DNA of 10,998 nt from Acidobacteriota bacterium (lineage in GTDB: Bacteria > Acidobacteriota > Thermoanaerobaculia > Multivoradales > SZUA-115), in NCBI GenBank assembly GCA_003231035.1, contig QIHU01000533.1, forward strand, positions 1-10,998, in the 5' to 3' direction. The notes beneath the pieces were generated by a model. That model ran no database searches. It had not been told where the DNA came from and was given only the letters and a program-made list of their open reading frames with translations. Numbering within the stretch: position 1 is the first letter of the stretch; each line of letters begins with the position of its first letter. Of this stretch, positions 1 through 7,206 are shown piece by piece. The translations under genes were made by a program, and so were the position numbers.

Positions 1-463
1 CGAGCGCGGGGTCACCGAGCCGACCGCGGTCTTCAGCGCCTGCTTCGGCGCCCCGTTCATGCCACTGCATCCAGGGGTCTACGCCACCATGTTAGGCAAG
101 AAGATCCGGCAGCATGACGCCAAGGTTTGGTTTGTCAACACCGGCTGGTCCGGCGGGCCCTACGGCACCGGCGAGCGCATCCGTCTCGCCTACACCCGCC
201 GCATGGTCGAGGCGGCACTGAGTGGTGAACTGGACGCGGTCGCCACCACCCCCGACCCCGCCTTCGGCCTGGCGGTCCCGGAGGCGATCGAAGGCGTTCC
301 GGCCACCGTCCTGCAACCTCGCCAAGCGTGGAGTGACCCCGCCGCTTACGATGAGACGGCCGCCAAGTTGACGGCGATGTTCCGCGAGAACTTCAAAGCG
401 TACGCCGACGGAGTCAGCCCCGAAGTTTGTGCCGCCGAGCCGGCTCCGGCCAGCGGATCGTGA
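1..463 (+). CDS. pckA: Phosphoenolpyruvate carboxykinase (ATP), C-terminal part, cut by the window edge
   Basis: Cytosolic gluconeogenic enzyme that converts oxaloacetate plus ATP to PEP, CO2 and ADP. The reading frame is open from base 2, so the N-terminal two thirds, including the P-loop and metal site, lie outside the window. What is seen is the C-terminal domain: ERGVTEPTAVFSACFGAPF, then VNTGWSGG and GTGERIRLAYTRR. These match the end of E. coli PckA (TERGITEPT, VNTGWNG, GKRISIKDTR). The Arg (codon at 176) and Thr (codon at 194) that correspond to the E. coli ATP-adenine contacts R449 and T455 are both kept. The protein ends in a short Ala/Pro/Ser tail. An ATG at 59 is an internal methionine, not the start. 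The TGA at 461-463 overlaps the start of the helicase gene by 4 nt. Confidence 0.96.
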   Translation, partial: ERGVTEPTAVFSACFGAPFMPLHPGVYATMLGKKIRQHDAKVWFVNTGWSGGPYGTGERIRLAYTRRMVEAALSGELDAVATTPDPAFGLAVPEAIEGVPATVLQPRQAWSDPAAYDETAAKLTAMFRENFKAYADGVSPEVCAAEPAPASGS

Positions 464-2781
464 GCGGTCTCGATCTCGCCTCTAGCCTCAACCCGGAGCA
501 GCTCGCCGCCGTTACCCACGGGGATGGACCCCAGCTAGTCCTAGCCGGCGCCGGATCCGGCAAGACGCGGGTGATCACCCACCGCATCGCCTGGCTGGTC
601 GACGCGTGCGGGGTCGATCCCGGGCGCATCGTGGCCGTCACCTTCACCAACAAGGCGGCCAGCGAGATGCGCGAAAGAGTGGCGCAGCTCCTCGGTCTCG
701 ACGACCCGCGCCCGGGCTACGACGCACTGCCGACCTTCGTCGGTACCTTTCACCGCTTGGCGCTGCGTCTGCTGCGCCGCTACGGCGAGCGGGTCGGTCT
801 CAAGCGGGATTTCGCCATTCTTGACAGCAGTGACCAAAAGGCGCTGATCAAACTGGCGCTCAAACAGGAAGAACTTTCAGAGAAGGCCTTCTCGCCCAAC
901 GCCGTGCTCTCCGCCATCAGCACCGCCAAGAATCAACTCATCGAGCCCAACGAATACGACGCCCAAGCCGACGATTTCTTCCAGCGTCGGGTGGCCTTGG
1001 TCTACCGCCGTTATCAAGGACTGCTGCACAAGGCGTCGGGGGTCGACTTTGACGACATGATCGCCCTGGCGGTCAAGCTGCTCGAAGGCGAAGAGGATGT
1101 CGCACAACGGGTTCGCTGGCAAAACCAGCACCTTCTGGTGGACGAGTATCAAGACACCAACCATGCCCAGCTACGGCTCATCGCCGAACTCTCCGCCGAA
1201 TCCGCGAGTCTCACCGCGGTGGGCGACGAGGACCAGAGCATCTACCGCTGGCGTGGCGCCGAGCTGTCGAACATCCTCGAGTTCGAGAGCAACTTCCCGG
1301 GCGCCGAAGTGCGGATGCTGGAGCGCAACTATCGTTCGACCCAGAACATCCTCGACGCCTCGGGAGCGCTGGTGGCGCACAACCAGCAACGGCGGGGAAA
1401 GCGGCTATGGACCGAGACCGGCGGCGGCGAGAAGATCGACCTCTATCGGGCCAGTGACGAGCGCGACGAAGCGCGCTGGGTGGTCAACTCCCAGGTCAGC
1501 GCGGTGGCCCGCTACGGCTATTCCGGGATGGGGATCCTGGTGCGCACCAACGCCCAAACCCGTGCCCTCGAAGAAGAGTTGCTGCGCCAAGAAGTGCCCT
1601 ATTCGCTGATCGGCGGCACCCGGTTCTACGAGCGGGCCGAGATCAAGGACCTGGTCGCCTACCTTCGACTGCTGCGCAACCCGCGCGATTTTCATTCCAT
1701 GCAACGGGTGATCAATCAACCGGCGCGCGGCATTGGGCGCACCACCCTGGGGCGACTCTACGACACCGCCGATGCGATGGGCCAACCGCCGTGGGACGTT
1801 CTCTTCAACGACGAACTCGGCGGCCTCCCCAAGCGTAGTGCCACGGCGTTGCGCAAGTTTCGCGATTTGATCGTCGACCTCCAAGCCAAGACCGCCAACA
1901 TGGAACCGGCCGACTTGCTCAAGGAACTGATCGAGGCGGTGGGCTACGACAAGCTCTACAACCGAGACGAACCGGAAGGCTACGCCAAGCTCGAGAACAT
2001 CGACGAGTTCATCTCCGCCGCCGAGGAGTTTCGCGATATCCAGGCGGCGCGCTCGCGCAGTCGGGCCGGTGTCGAGGGTGAGGCGGATGACGACCACGGG
2101 GTCGATGGGCTGACCGCCTTCCTCGATCACATCTCGTTGGTCAGCGACATCGACGGCCTCGAAGTGGAACGTGGCATCTCCGTCATGACCCTGCACAGCG
2201 CCAAGGGGCTGGAGTTCCCCCTGGTCACCATCACCGGCCTTGAAGACGGCCTGCTGCCCCACTTCAACAGCCAGGGCGACTTAGCCTCGATTGAAGAGGA
2301 GCGACGGCTGCTCTACGTGGGCATGACGCGGGCGCGCGAAAAACTAGTCCTCAGCTGCTGCCGGCGGCGGCGCATCGCCGGCTTCTACCAAGACCAACTC
2401 GAATCGCCCTTCCTCGGCGAGATTCCCGAGGAGTTGATCCAGCTGACGGAGAGCCCCAGCCTGTTTGCTCATTCCCGCTCACCCTCCAGGAGGCGCAGCT
2501 CCAACACCGCGTACGACTTCTTCTCACCCGCGTCGCGATCATCCTCTTCAGGGTCGCACTCCCCGCGCTCGCAGCGCGCCCAAGATCTCGGCTACGAGCC
2601 CGACCCCGGCGCCGGCAGCGAGGAGATCCACCGTGGTACCCGGGTCCTTCATCCAACCCTAGGCCAGGGGGTGGTTCTAGAACTCGAAGGCAGCGGCGGG
2701 CAGGCCAAGGTCACCGTCTACTTCGACCATTCCGGCAAACGCCGGCTGGTCGCCAAGTACGCCAACCTAGAGCCGCTGTAG
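460..2781 (+). CDS. pcrA: UvrD/PcrA-type superfamily 1A DNA helicase
   Basis: ATP-driven 3'-5' DNA helicase of the UvrD/PcrA/Rep family, acting in excision repair and in clearing proteins from DNA. The full SF1A motif set is present in 773 residues: Q motif LNPEQ (10-14), Walker A AGAGSGKT (29-36), VTFTNKAASEM, GTFHRLALRLL, DEYQDTN Walker B (228-234), GDEDQSIYRWRGAE (from 255), NYRST (290-294), TLHSAKGLEFP (577-587) and VGMTRA (620-625). A Ser/Arg-rich linker (about 667-718) leads to a C-terminal domain (about 726-773, GTRVLHPTLGQGVV) like the Tudor-like RNA polymerase-binding domain of PcrA/UvrD, which favours PcrA/UvrD over Rep. I chose the GTG at 460 because it makes a GTGA overlap with the pckA stop and leaves a usual N-terminus. 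A TTG at 427 would add 11 residues without family support. No Shine-Dalgarno is visible, so translational coupling is likely. Whether to call it pcrA or uvrD is a naming choice. Confidence 0.95.
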   Translation: MSGLDLASSLNPEQLAAVTHGDGPQLVLAGAGSGKTRVITHRIAWLVDACGVDPGRIVAVTFTNKAASEMRERVAQLLGLDDPRPGYDALPTFVGTFHRLALRLLRRYGERVGLKRDFAILDSSDQKALIKLALKQEELSEKAFSPNAVLSAISTAKNQLIEPNEYDAQADDFFQRRVALVYRRYQGLLHKASGVDFDDMIALAVKLLEGEEDVAQRVRWQNQHLLVDEYQDTNHAQLRLIAELSAESASLTAVGDEDQSIYRWRGAELSNILEFESNFPGAEVRMLERNYRSTQNILDASGALVAHNQQRRGKRLWTETGGGEKIDLYRASDERDEARWVVNSQVSAVARYGYSGMGILVRTNAQTRALEEELLRQEVPYSLIGGTRFYERAEIKDLVAYLRLLRNPRDFHSMQRVINQPARGIGRTTLGRLYDTADAMGQPPWDVLFNDELGGLPKRSATALRKFRDLIVDLQAKTANMEPADLLKELIEAVGYDKLYNRDEPEGYAKLENIDEFISAAEEFRDIQAARSRSRAGVEGEADDDHGVDGLTAFLDHISLVSDIDGLEVERGISVMTLHSAKGLEFPLVTITGLEDGLLPHFNSQGDLASIEEERRLLYVGMTRAREKLVLSCCRRRRIAGFYQDQLESPFLGEIPEELIQLTESPSLFAHSRSPSRRRSSNTAYDFFSPASRSSSSGSHSPRSQRAQDLGYEPDPGAGSEEIHRGTRVLHPTLGQGVVLELEGSGGQAKVTVYFDHSGKRRLVAKYANLEPL

Positions 2782-2793
2782 CCGCTCCTGAAG

Positions 2794-3366
2794 CTAGCGA
2801 CGGGTCAGATAGTCCTGGCGCAGGTGGGCGAAGAGGAGGTTGTCGACCCGGGTTCCGCGCAGCTTGAAGTAGCCGCGCAGCAGCCCCTCGTAGCGGAAAC
2901 CGTTCTTTTCCAAGACCCGGCGCGAGGGTTGATTGTCCACCGCGCAGCGGGCTTCCAAGCGCTCGATTTTGGTGTGATGGAAGAGGTCCTCGAGCAGCTG
3001 GCCCAAGGCGAGGGTCATCACCCCGCTACCTTGGAACTCGTTAGCCAAAGCGTAGCCGACTTCGGCCAAGCCGTGCTCCCAGTTGCTGACTACCAGGGTG
3101 ATCCAGCCGACCGGTTCACCGTTGGCGCTGACCATCCACTGGAATTTCTCACCACGGCTTCGATAGAGGTCCGCCATGCGCTGGCTGGCCACATCGCTGC
3201 GCAACTGCACCAGCGAAAGCTCGTGCAACGGCTGGTGGCGGCGCACCGTCCATTCACCTCGCCACCGCCAGAGCAAGTCGGCATCGCTGGCGATGGCTGG
3301 GCGCAGGGTGACGCGGATCGCTCGCTGAGCACTCGTGTCGGATAGGAACTTCTCCGCAATAGCCAT
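2794..3366 (-). CDS. GNAT family N-acetyltransferase (RimJ/RimL-like, Acetyltransf_3)
   Basis: Predicted cytosolic acetyl-CoA-dependent N-acetyltransferase of 190 residues, a typical length for the RimJ/RimL-like branch. The GNAT core starts at IRVTLRPA (17-24). The strand with the acetyl-CoA pyrophosphate loop is seen at EVGYALANEFQGSGVMTLAL (102-121), with the Q-x-x-G-type loop at 112-115. The late signature AVDNQPSRRVLEKNGFRYEG (142-161) is characteristic of this branch. The substrate (protein N-terminus, amino acid or small amine) cannot be told from sequence. It lies 28 nt downstream of the glycosyltransferase gene on the same strand, so co-transcription is likely. Its stop faces the helicase stop across only 12 nt. 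The ATG at 3366 is the only sensible start, although no Shine-Dalgarno precedes it. Confidence 0.9.
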   Translation of the reverse strand: MAIAEKFLSDTSAQRAIRVTLRPAIASDADLLWRWRGEWTVRRHQPLHELSLVQLRSDVASQRMADLYRSRGEKFQWMVSANGEPVGWITLVVSNWEHGLAEVGYALANEFQGSGVMTLALGQLLEDLFHHTKIERLEARCAVDNQPSRRVLEKNGFRYEGLLRGYFKLRGTRVDNLLFAHLRQDYLTRR

Positions 3367-3394
3367 CGCGGTTCGATTCTAAGGGTAGGAGAGG

Positions 3395-4936
3395 CTAGGA
3401 GGGGCCACTTTCCACCTCGATCGACTGCGTCGCGGCCTGGCTCCTCTTCGACGCCCGGCGCAGAGTCGGCACCACCGAGAGCAGGAACATGTACGAGTAG
3501 CCCTGGAAGAAGAGGTAGAGGAAGGGTAGCGAAAGCCACATTCCCACCTTCAGCGAGTAGACCATGCAGAGTAAGAAATAGAAGGCCAGCAACCCTTCGA
3601 TCCAAACGGAGAGGCCGAGGGGTGAGCGGTACCGCTTCTTGATCCACGATTGGCCACGCTGGGCAATGGCGTACTTCGGAGTGCGCTCGAAGACCCCACC
3701 GCGCTTGAACAGGCCGCCCAGAACCGCCGGCGTGTTGTTGACCGCCAGGCCAATGCCCAGTCCCATCAAGGCGGGAAGAAAGCGCAAGCTGCGGCGATTG
3801 CTCTCGCCTCCCTCTTCGCCAGCGCCCAACTGGCTCACGGCATAGAAAATCAGGACCGAAACCGTGGCTGAGACGAAGAGCGGCAAGTCGACCATCAAGA
3901 GTAGCTGCATCGGGCTTCCACGGCGCAAAACCATGGCCGGGAAGACCAGCAGCGAGAGCACGATCATCAGCGGATAGGCCCCGTTGTTGGTCAGATGAAT
4001 GAAGGCTTCCATCTTCACTTTCCACGGCAAACTGGCCCGAAGTAACCGCCACAATAACTTGCGCCCAGTCTGCACCGAGCCGCGGGCCCAACGATATTGC
4101 TGACTCTTGAAGCCGTTGACGTCCACCGGCAGCTCGGACGGCGCGGTGAGGTCCGGCAGATAGAGGAAGCGCCAGCCGGCCATCTGGGAGCGGTAGGAGA
4201 GGTCGAGGTCTTCGGTCAAGGTGTCGTGTTGCCAGCCGCCCGCGTCCAGGATCGCCTGACGACGCCAGATTCCGGCCGTGCCGTTGAAGTTGAAGAAGCA
4301 GCCGCCACGATGGCGGGCCGCGTGCTCGACCACGAAGTGACCGTCGAGCATGATCGCCTGCACCTGAGTGAGCAGCGAGTAGGAGCGATTGATGTGGGTC
4401 CAGCGCGCCTGCACCATGCCCAACCCAGGATCGGCCGCCAGGAAGGGCATCGCATCGCGCAAGAAGGTAGCCCTGGGCACAAAGTCCGCATCGAACACGG
4501 CCAGGAACTCGCCTCGCGCCACGGCCGTTCCCGCCTCCAGCGCTCCGGCCTTGAAACCGCTACGATCCTCGCGGTGCAGGTGGTGAATATCGATCCCGCG
4601 CTCCCGGTAATGAGCGACCCGTTCGGCGACGACTTCGATGGTCTCGTCGGTCGAGTCGTCGAGGACCTGAATCTCCATCCGACCCGCTGGATAGTCGATC
4701 GCGCAGACCGCATCGATCAACCGGCGGGCGACGTACATCTCATTGTAGAGTGGCAATTGCACCGTCACCACCGGCCAGGTTTCCGGATCCGCCGGGGTAG
4801 CCGGCCGATTCTTGCGGGTGCGCAGGTAAACGGCGACCAACAGCAACCGATGAACACCGTAGAGCGCCAACACCCCGAGAATGCAGTAGTAAAACCCCAG
4901 CAGAACCGGGGCGAACGGCGCCAGCATCGCTTCCAT
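3395..4936 (-). CDS. Membrane family 2 glycosyltransferase, cellulose synthase-like (CSLA/glucomannan-synthase-like)
   Basis: Inner-membrane processive-type GT2 of 513 residues, expected to polymerise a beta-linked polysaccharide from nucleotide sugar. One or two N-terminal membrane segments (about 7-38) precede the catalytic domain, which carries VQLPLYNE (59-66), VLDDSTDE (91-98), the DXD motif FDADF (148-152), FNFNGTAGIWR (216-226), TED (241-243) and QQYRW (279-283, the Q-x-x-R-W motif). Several hydrophobic segments follow, about 318-490. The blocks VQLPxYNE, QVLDDST, NGTAGxWR and AGGW resemble plant CSLA glucomannan 4-beta-mannosyltransferases more than BcsA, and there is no PilZ domain. 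The ATG at 4936 has GGAAGGGG seven bases upstream. The same frame stays open to 5224 but that extension is low-complexity and antisense to the next gene. No bcsB- or bcsC-like partner is nearby. The polymer made is unknown; mannan, glucomannan or glucan are all possible. Confidence 0.92.
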   Translation of the reverse strand: MEAMLAPFAPVLLGFYYCILGVLALYGVHRLLLVAVYLRTRKNRPATPADPETWPVVTVQLPLYNEMYVARRLIDAVCAIDYPAGRMEIQVLDDSTDETIEVVAERVAHYRERGIDIHHLHREDRSGFKAGALEAGTAVARGEFLAVFDADFVPRATFLRDAMPFLAADPGLGMVQARWTHINRSYSLLTQVQAIMLDGHFVVEHAARHRGGCFFNFNGTAGIWRRQAILDAGGWQHDTLTEDLDLSYRSQMAGWRFLYLPDLTAPSELPVDVNGFKSQQYRWARGSVQTGRKLLWRLLRASLPWKVKMEAFIHLTNNGAYPLMIVLSLLVFPAMVLRRGSPMQLLLMVDLPLFVSATVSVLIFYAVSQLGAGEEGGESNRRSLRFLPALMGLGIGLAVNNTPAVLGGLFKRGGVFERTPKYAIAQRGQSWIKKRYRSPLGLSVWIEGLLAFYFLLCMVYSLKVGMWLSLPFLYLFFQGYSYMFLLSVVPTLRRASKRSQAATQSIEVESGPS

Positions 4937-4940
4937 CAGC

Positions 4941-4951
4941 GGACCCCTTCC
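4941..4951 (-). promoter_or_regulatory. Shine-Dalgarno of the GT2 gene
   Basis: On the minus strand the purine run GGAAGGGG ends seven bases before the ATG at 4936. This strong ribosome binding site fixes the glycosyltransferase start and argues against the longer open frame reaching 5224. Confidence 0.65.
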
Positions 4952-4965
4952 GCGTCGCGGTAAGC

Positions 4966-6369
4966 ATGCCCGAGCAGAATCAGACTCGCCCGGGCAGCCA
5001 CGTCCACGGGAGAAGTCCGCAGTTGCGGGTGGCGGTCGCGGCGATCCCGTTGATTGCGATGTGCGTGGGGTTGCTCCTTTTGGGCGATCCCGTGCAACGA
5101 CTGGAAGCCACCCTGACAATTCTCGGCGCCGGTTTCGTGGCCCTGCTCTGGGCCGAGCGCTCCCTGCGTAACCTGCCCTCGGTACGGTCGACGACGATCG
5201 CCATCCTGTTGGCGGCGGCGGCAATGAGAATGCTTCTGCTCGCCGTGCCGGCCACCTTGTCCCAAGACACGCTGCGCTACCGTTGGGACGGCCGGGTGGT
5301 TGCCGCGGGCTTCAATCCCTACCGCTTGGCGCCGGACGCTCCCGAACTCGCTGCCTTGCGCGACGACCTCTGGGAGGCAATGCCGCACCGCGAGGTGGCG
5401 ACGGTCTACCCACCGTTGGCTCTCGCTTGCTTCGCGCTGGCCGCCAAGCTGCCAGCCTCGCTGCTGGTGCTCAAGATTCTCTTCAGTGCCGCCGACCTGC
5501 TGATCTGCGCACTTTTGCTGGCGCTGGCCCAGCGGCTGGAGCTGCCCACCGCCCGGGTCCTTTGGTACGCCTGGAATCCGCTGGTGCTGATCGAAACCGC
5601 CGGCATGGGACACCTCGACGCTCTGGCCGTCGCCGGTTGCGTCGCCGCGGTCTACTTTCTGGTCAGAGCGCGCTGTGCCTCGGCCGGCCTGGCCGCCTCC
5701 CTCGGCATCTTGGCTAAGCTGGGACCCCTGGTCGCGCTGCCCCTGTGGTTTCGTCACAGCCAGCGACGGTGGCGCTTCCTGGCTCTGCCCCTCTGCTTGA
5801 TCGCCGTGGCAGCGATTCCCATTACCTCCGGCGGACTGCCGCCGGGACTGGTGACCTACGGGGTCTCTTGGGAATTCAACGGCCCTCTCTACGAGCCGCT
5901 GTGGCGCTTGATCGAGCAATCGGGTCTCGACACCTGGCTCGCCCAGGTTCTCGACCGGCTCAAGGAACGGAATGAAAATCACGATTTTTGGAATCTCTTC
6001 TACCCCTACCTCTATCCAAGACTGCTAGCCAAACTCGCTCTGGCCGTCGGGATGTTAACCGTTGTGGCGGTCTCCTGGCGAACACGGCGCAGGCTGCGAG
6101 CCACGGTGTCGACCGTCGTCGCGGCCACGGGAGTCTTGTTCGGCGGTCTCTTCATATTGTCTGCGACGGTCTACCCTTGGTATCTCCTGTGGGTCTTGCC
6201 TTGGGCGGCGTTGGCCCGCCAACGAGCTTGGCTAGCACTGTCGGCGTTGCTACTTCTCTCCTACCTACCGCAGCATCGGCCGCTCGAGCTAATGCCATGG
6301 ATCTTCGTCGCCATCTGGCTTCCGTTCTTCCTGCTCTTGCTCAGAGAACCTCGATGGTCTACCGACTGA
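4966..6369 (+). CDS. Polytopic GT-C glycosyltransferase (GT87/DUF2029-like)
   Basis: Multi-pass membrane protein of 467 residues with roughly ten or more hydrophobic segments starting near residue 21. It resembles GT-C fold enzymes of the GT87/DUF2029 group, which transfer sugars such as mannose from polyprenyl-phosphate donors on the outer face of the inner membrane. The key block is SQDTLRYRWDGRVVAAGFNP (99-118). Its Asp101 sits where GT-C enzymes carry the acidic catalytic residue of the first extracytoplasmic loop. YPP (148-150), NPLVLIE and GHLDALA follow. The specific sugar and acceptor are not determinable. The ATG at 4966 has only a weak upstream purine stretch. A TTG at 5023 preceded seven bases earlier by GGGAGAAG is a credible alternative that would start right at the first membrane helix. 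The 3' end overlaps truA by 16 nt, suggesting co-translation. Confidence 0.82.
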   Translation: MPEQNQTRPGSHVHGRSPQLRVAVAAIPLIAMCVGLLLLGDPVQRLEATLTILGAGFVALLWAERSLRNLPSVRSTTIAILLAAAAMRMLLLAVPATLSQDTLRYRWDGRVVAAGFNPYRLAPDAPELAALRDDLWEAMPHREVATVYPPLALACFALAAKLPASLLVLKILFSAADLLICALLLALAQRLELPTARVLWYAWNPLVLIETAGMGHLDALAVAGCVAAVYFLVRARCASAGLAASLGILAKLGPLVALPLWFRHSQRRWRFLALPLCLIAVAAIPITSGGLPPGLVTYGVSWEFNGPLYEPLWRLIEQSGLDTWLAQVLDRLKERNENHDFWNLFYPYLYPRLLAKLALAVGMLTVVAVSWRTRRRLRATVSTVVAATGVLFGGLFILSATVYPWYLLWVLPWAALARQRAWLALSALLLLSYLPQHRPLELMPWIFVAIWLPFFLLLLREPRWSTD

Positions 6370-7124
6370 TTGTCTCCTATAACGGTGCACCCTACGCCGG
6401 ATGGCAACGTCAACACAATGCCATGACTGTCCAGCAGAGGCTCGAAGAGGCTCTCGAATTGGTTCTGAAGCAATCTGTACGGGTCTTCGGCGCTGGCCGT
6501 ACGGACGCGGGAGTTCACGCTCGTGGACAGGTTGCTCACTTCCATCTCGCGGACTCCTTTCCAGAGCAGGGCTTGATCCACGGCACGAACCATGGCCTAC
6601 CCTCGGACATACGAGTCTTGGCGGCCGAACGGATGTGTTCCGCCTTCGACGCCCGCAAATCGGCGCGGGCCAAGACGTATAGCTATCGGCTGAGCCAGCT
6701 GACGCTCCTCTCGCCACTGGATGCCCCGTACACCGTCGCCCTCGGCCAGCCGGTGGACCTGGCGGAGCTGCGCCGAGCCAGCGCCCTACTGCTCGGGCGG
6801 CACGATTTCACCGCCTTCGCCCTCGCCGGCGGCTCGCACAAGGACCCTCACCGCCGTATCTTCGCCACCTCATGGCGTCGTCAAGGCTCCATGCTGCTCT
6901 TCCGCATCGTCGGCGATGGTTTCCTTCGCGGCATGGTGCGCAGCATCGTCGGCACCTTGATCGAGGTCGGCCAAGGCCGGCGGTCGGCGGAGGCGATCGG
7001 CCGGCTACTCAACGGCCAGCCACGCTCGGAGGCCGGCCCCACGGCGCCGGCCCACGGCTTGACCATGGAAAGGGTCTACTACCCACCGGGACTGACCATG
7101 ACCCCGCCGCACCGCGCATGGTAG
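6354..7124 (+). CDS. truA: tRNA pseudouridine(38-40) synthase TruA
   Basis: Cytosolic enzyme that isomerises uridine to pseudouridine at positions 38-40 in the tRNA anticodon arm. The 256-residue product is slightly shorter than E. coli TruA (270). It has the N-terminal SYNGAPYAGWQRQ (8-20), the catalytic motif GAGRTDAGVHA (46-56) with nucleophile Asp51 (E. coli Asp60), the conserved KTYSYR (107-112) with Tyr109, GRHDFTAF (148-155), and FLRGMVRSIVGTLIEVG (190-206). It ends with the AGPTAPAHGL block (227-236) typical of the family. All key residues are intact. The open frame extends back to 5988, but that part is antisense-free shadow of the preceding gene. The ATG at 6354 gives the family N-terminus and places the start 16 nt inside the GT-C gene. 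The Shine-Dalgarno is weak, consistent with coupling. Confidence 0.96.
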   Translation: MVYRLIVSYNGAPYAGWQRQHNAMTVQQRLEEALELVLKQSVRVFGAGRTDAGVHARGQVAHFHLADSFPEQGLIHGTNHGLPSDIRVLAAERMCSAFDARKSARAKTYSYRLSQLTLLSPLDAPYTVALGQPVDLAELRRASALLLGRHDFTAFALAGGSHKDPHRRIFATSWRRQGSMLLFRIVGDGFLRGMVRSIVGTLIEVGQGRRSAEAIGRLLNGQPRSEAGPTAPAHGLTMERVYYPPGLTMTPPHRAW

Positions 7125-7127
7125 TTT

Positions 7128-7178
7128 GGGGGCTCAGGATCTACTCTTCAGCCCCCTCGAGCCAGCCTTTGGCTGGCT
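7128..7178 (+). promoter_or_regulatory. Tandem hairpins between truA and uppS (possible terminator or attenuator)
   Basis: Two adjacent inverted repeats start 4 nt after the truA stop. The first is GGGGGCT (7128-7134) pairing with AGCCCCC (7150-7156) around a 15-nt loop. The second is AGCCAGCC (7160-7167) pairing perfectly with GGCTGGCT (7171-7178) around a TTT loop. Only two T residues follow the second stem, so this is not a classical intrinsic terminator. It could reduce read-through, protect the 3' end of truA mRNA, or be a processing site. Function is inferred from pairing only. Confidence 0.45.
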
Positions 7179-7206
7179 TCTAGCGACCGCTGCCTGACTT
7201 CCATCG

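Noticed and set aside
427..459. TTG at 427 as helicase start
   Set aside because: Adds 11 residues overlapping the pckA end with no family similarity; GTG 460 forms the usual 4-nt overlap.
1405..2262. 285-codon open frame antisense to the helicase gene
   Set aside because: Lies entirely opposite conserved helicase motifs in GC-rich DNA, and its translation shows no family motif; a codon-bias shadow.
2782..2793. Terminator between the convergent helicase and GNAT genes
   Set aside because: Only 12 nt separate the stops and I see no stable hairpin with a T-tract on either strand.
4097..4963. 288-codon plus-strand frame opposite the GT2 gene
   Set aside because: Antisense to conserved GT2 motifs and itself without recognisable motifs.
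4937..5224. N-terminal extension of the GT2 frame (96 extra residues)
   Set aside because: Pro/Arg/Ser-rich low complexity, antisense to the GT-C gene, and a strong Shine-Dalgarno supports the ATG at 4936.
4936..5982. 348-codon frame antisense to the GT-C gene
   Set aside because: Gln/Gly/His-rich composition without any domain, opposite a coherent membrane protein.
5988..6353. Extension of the truA frame upstream of ATG 6354
   Set aside because: Out-of-frame reading of the GT-C coding sequence; TruA homologues begin at the SYNG region reached from ATG 6354.
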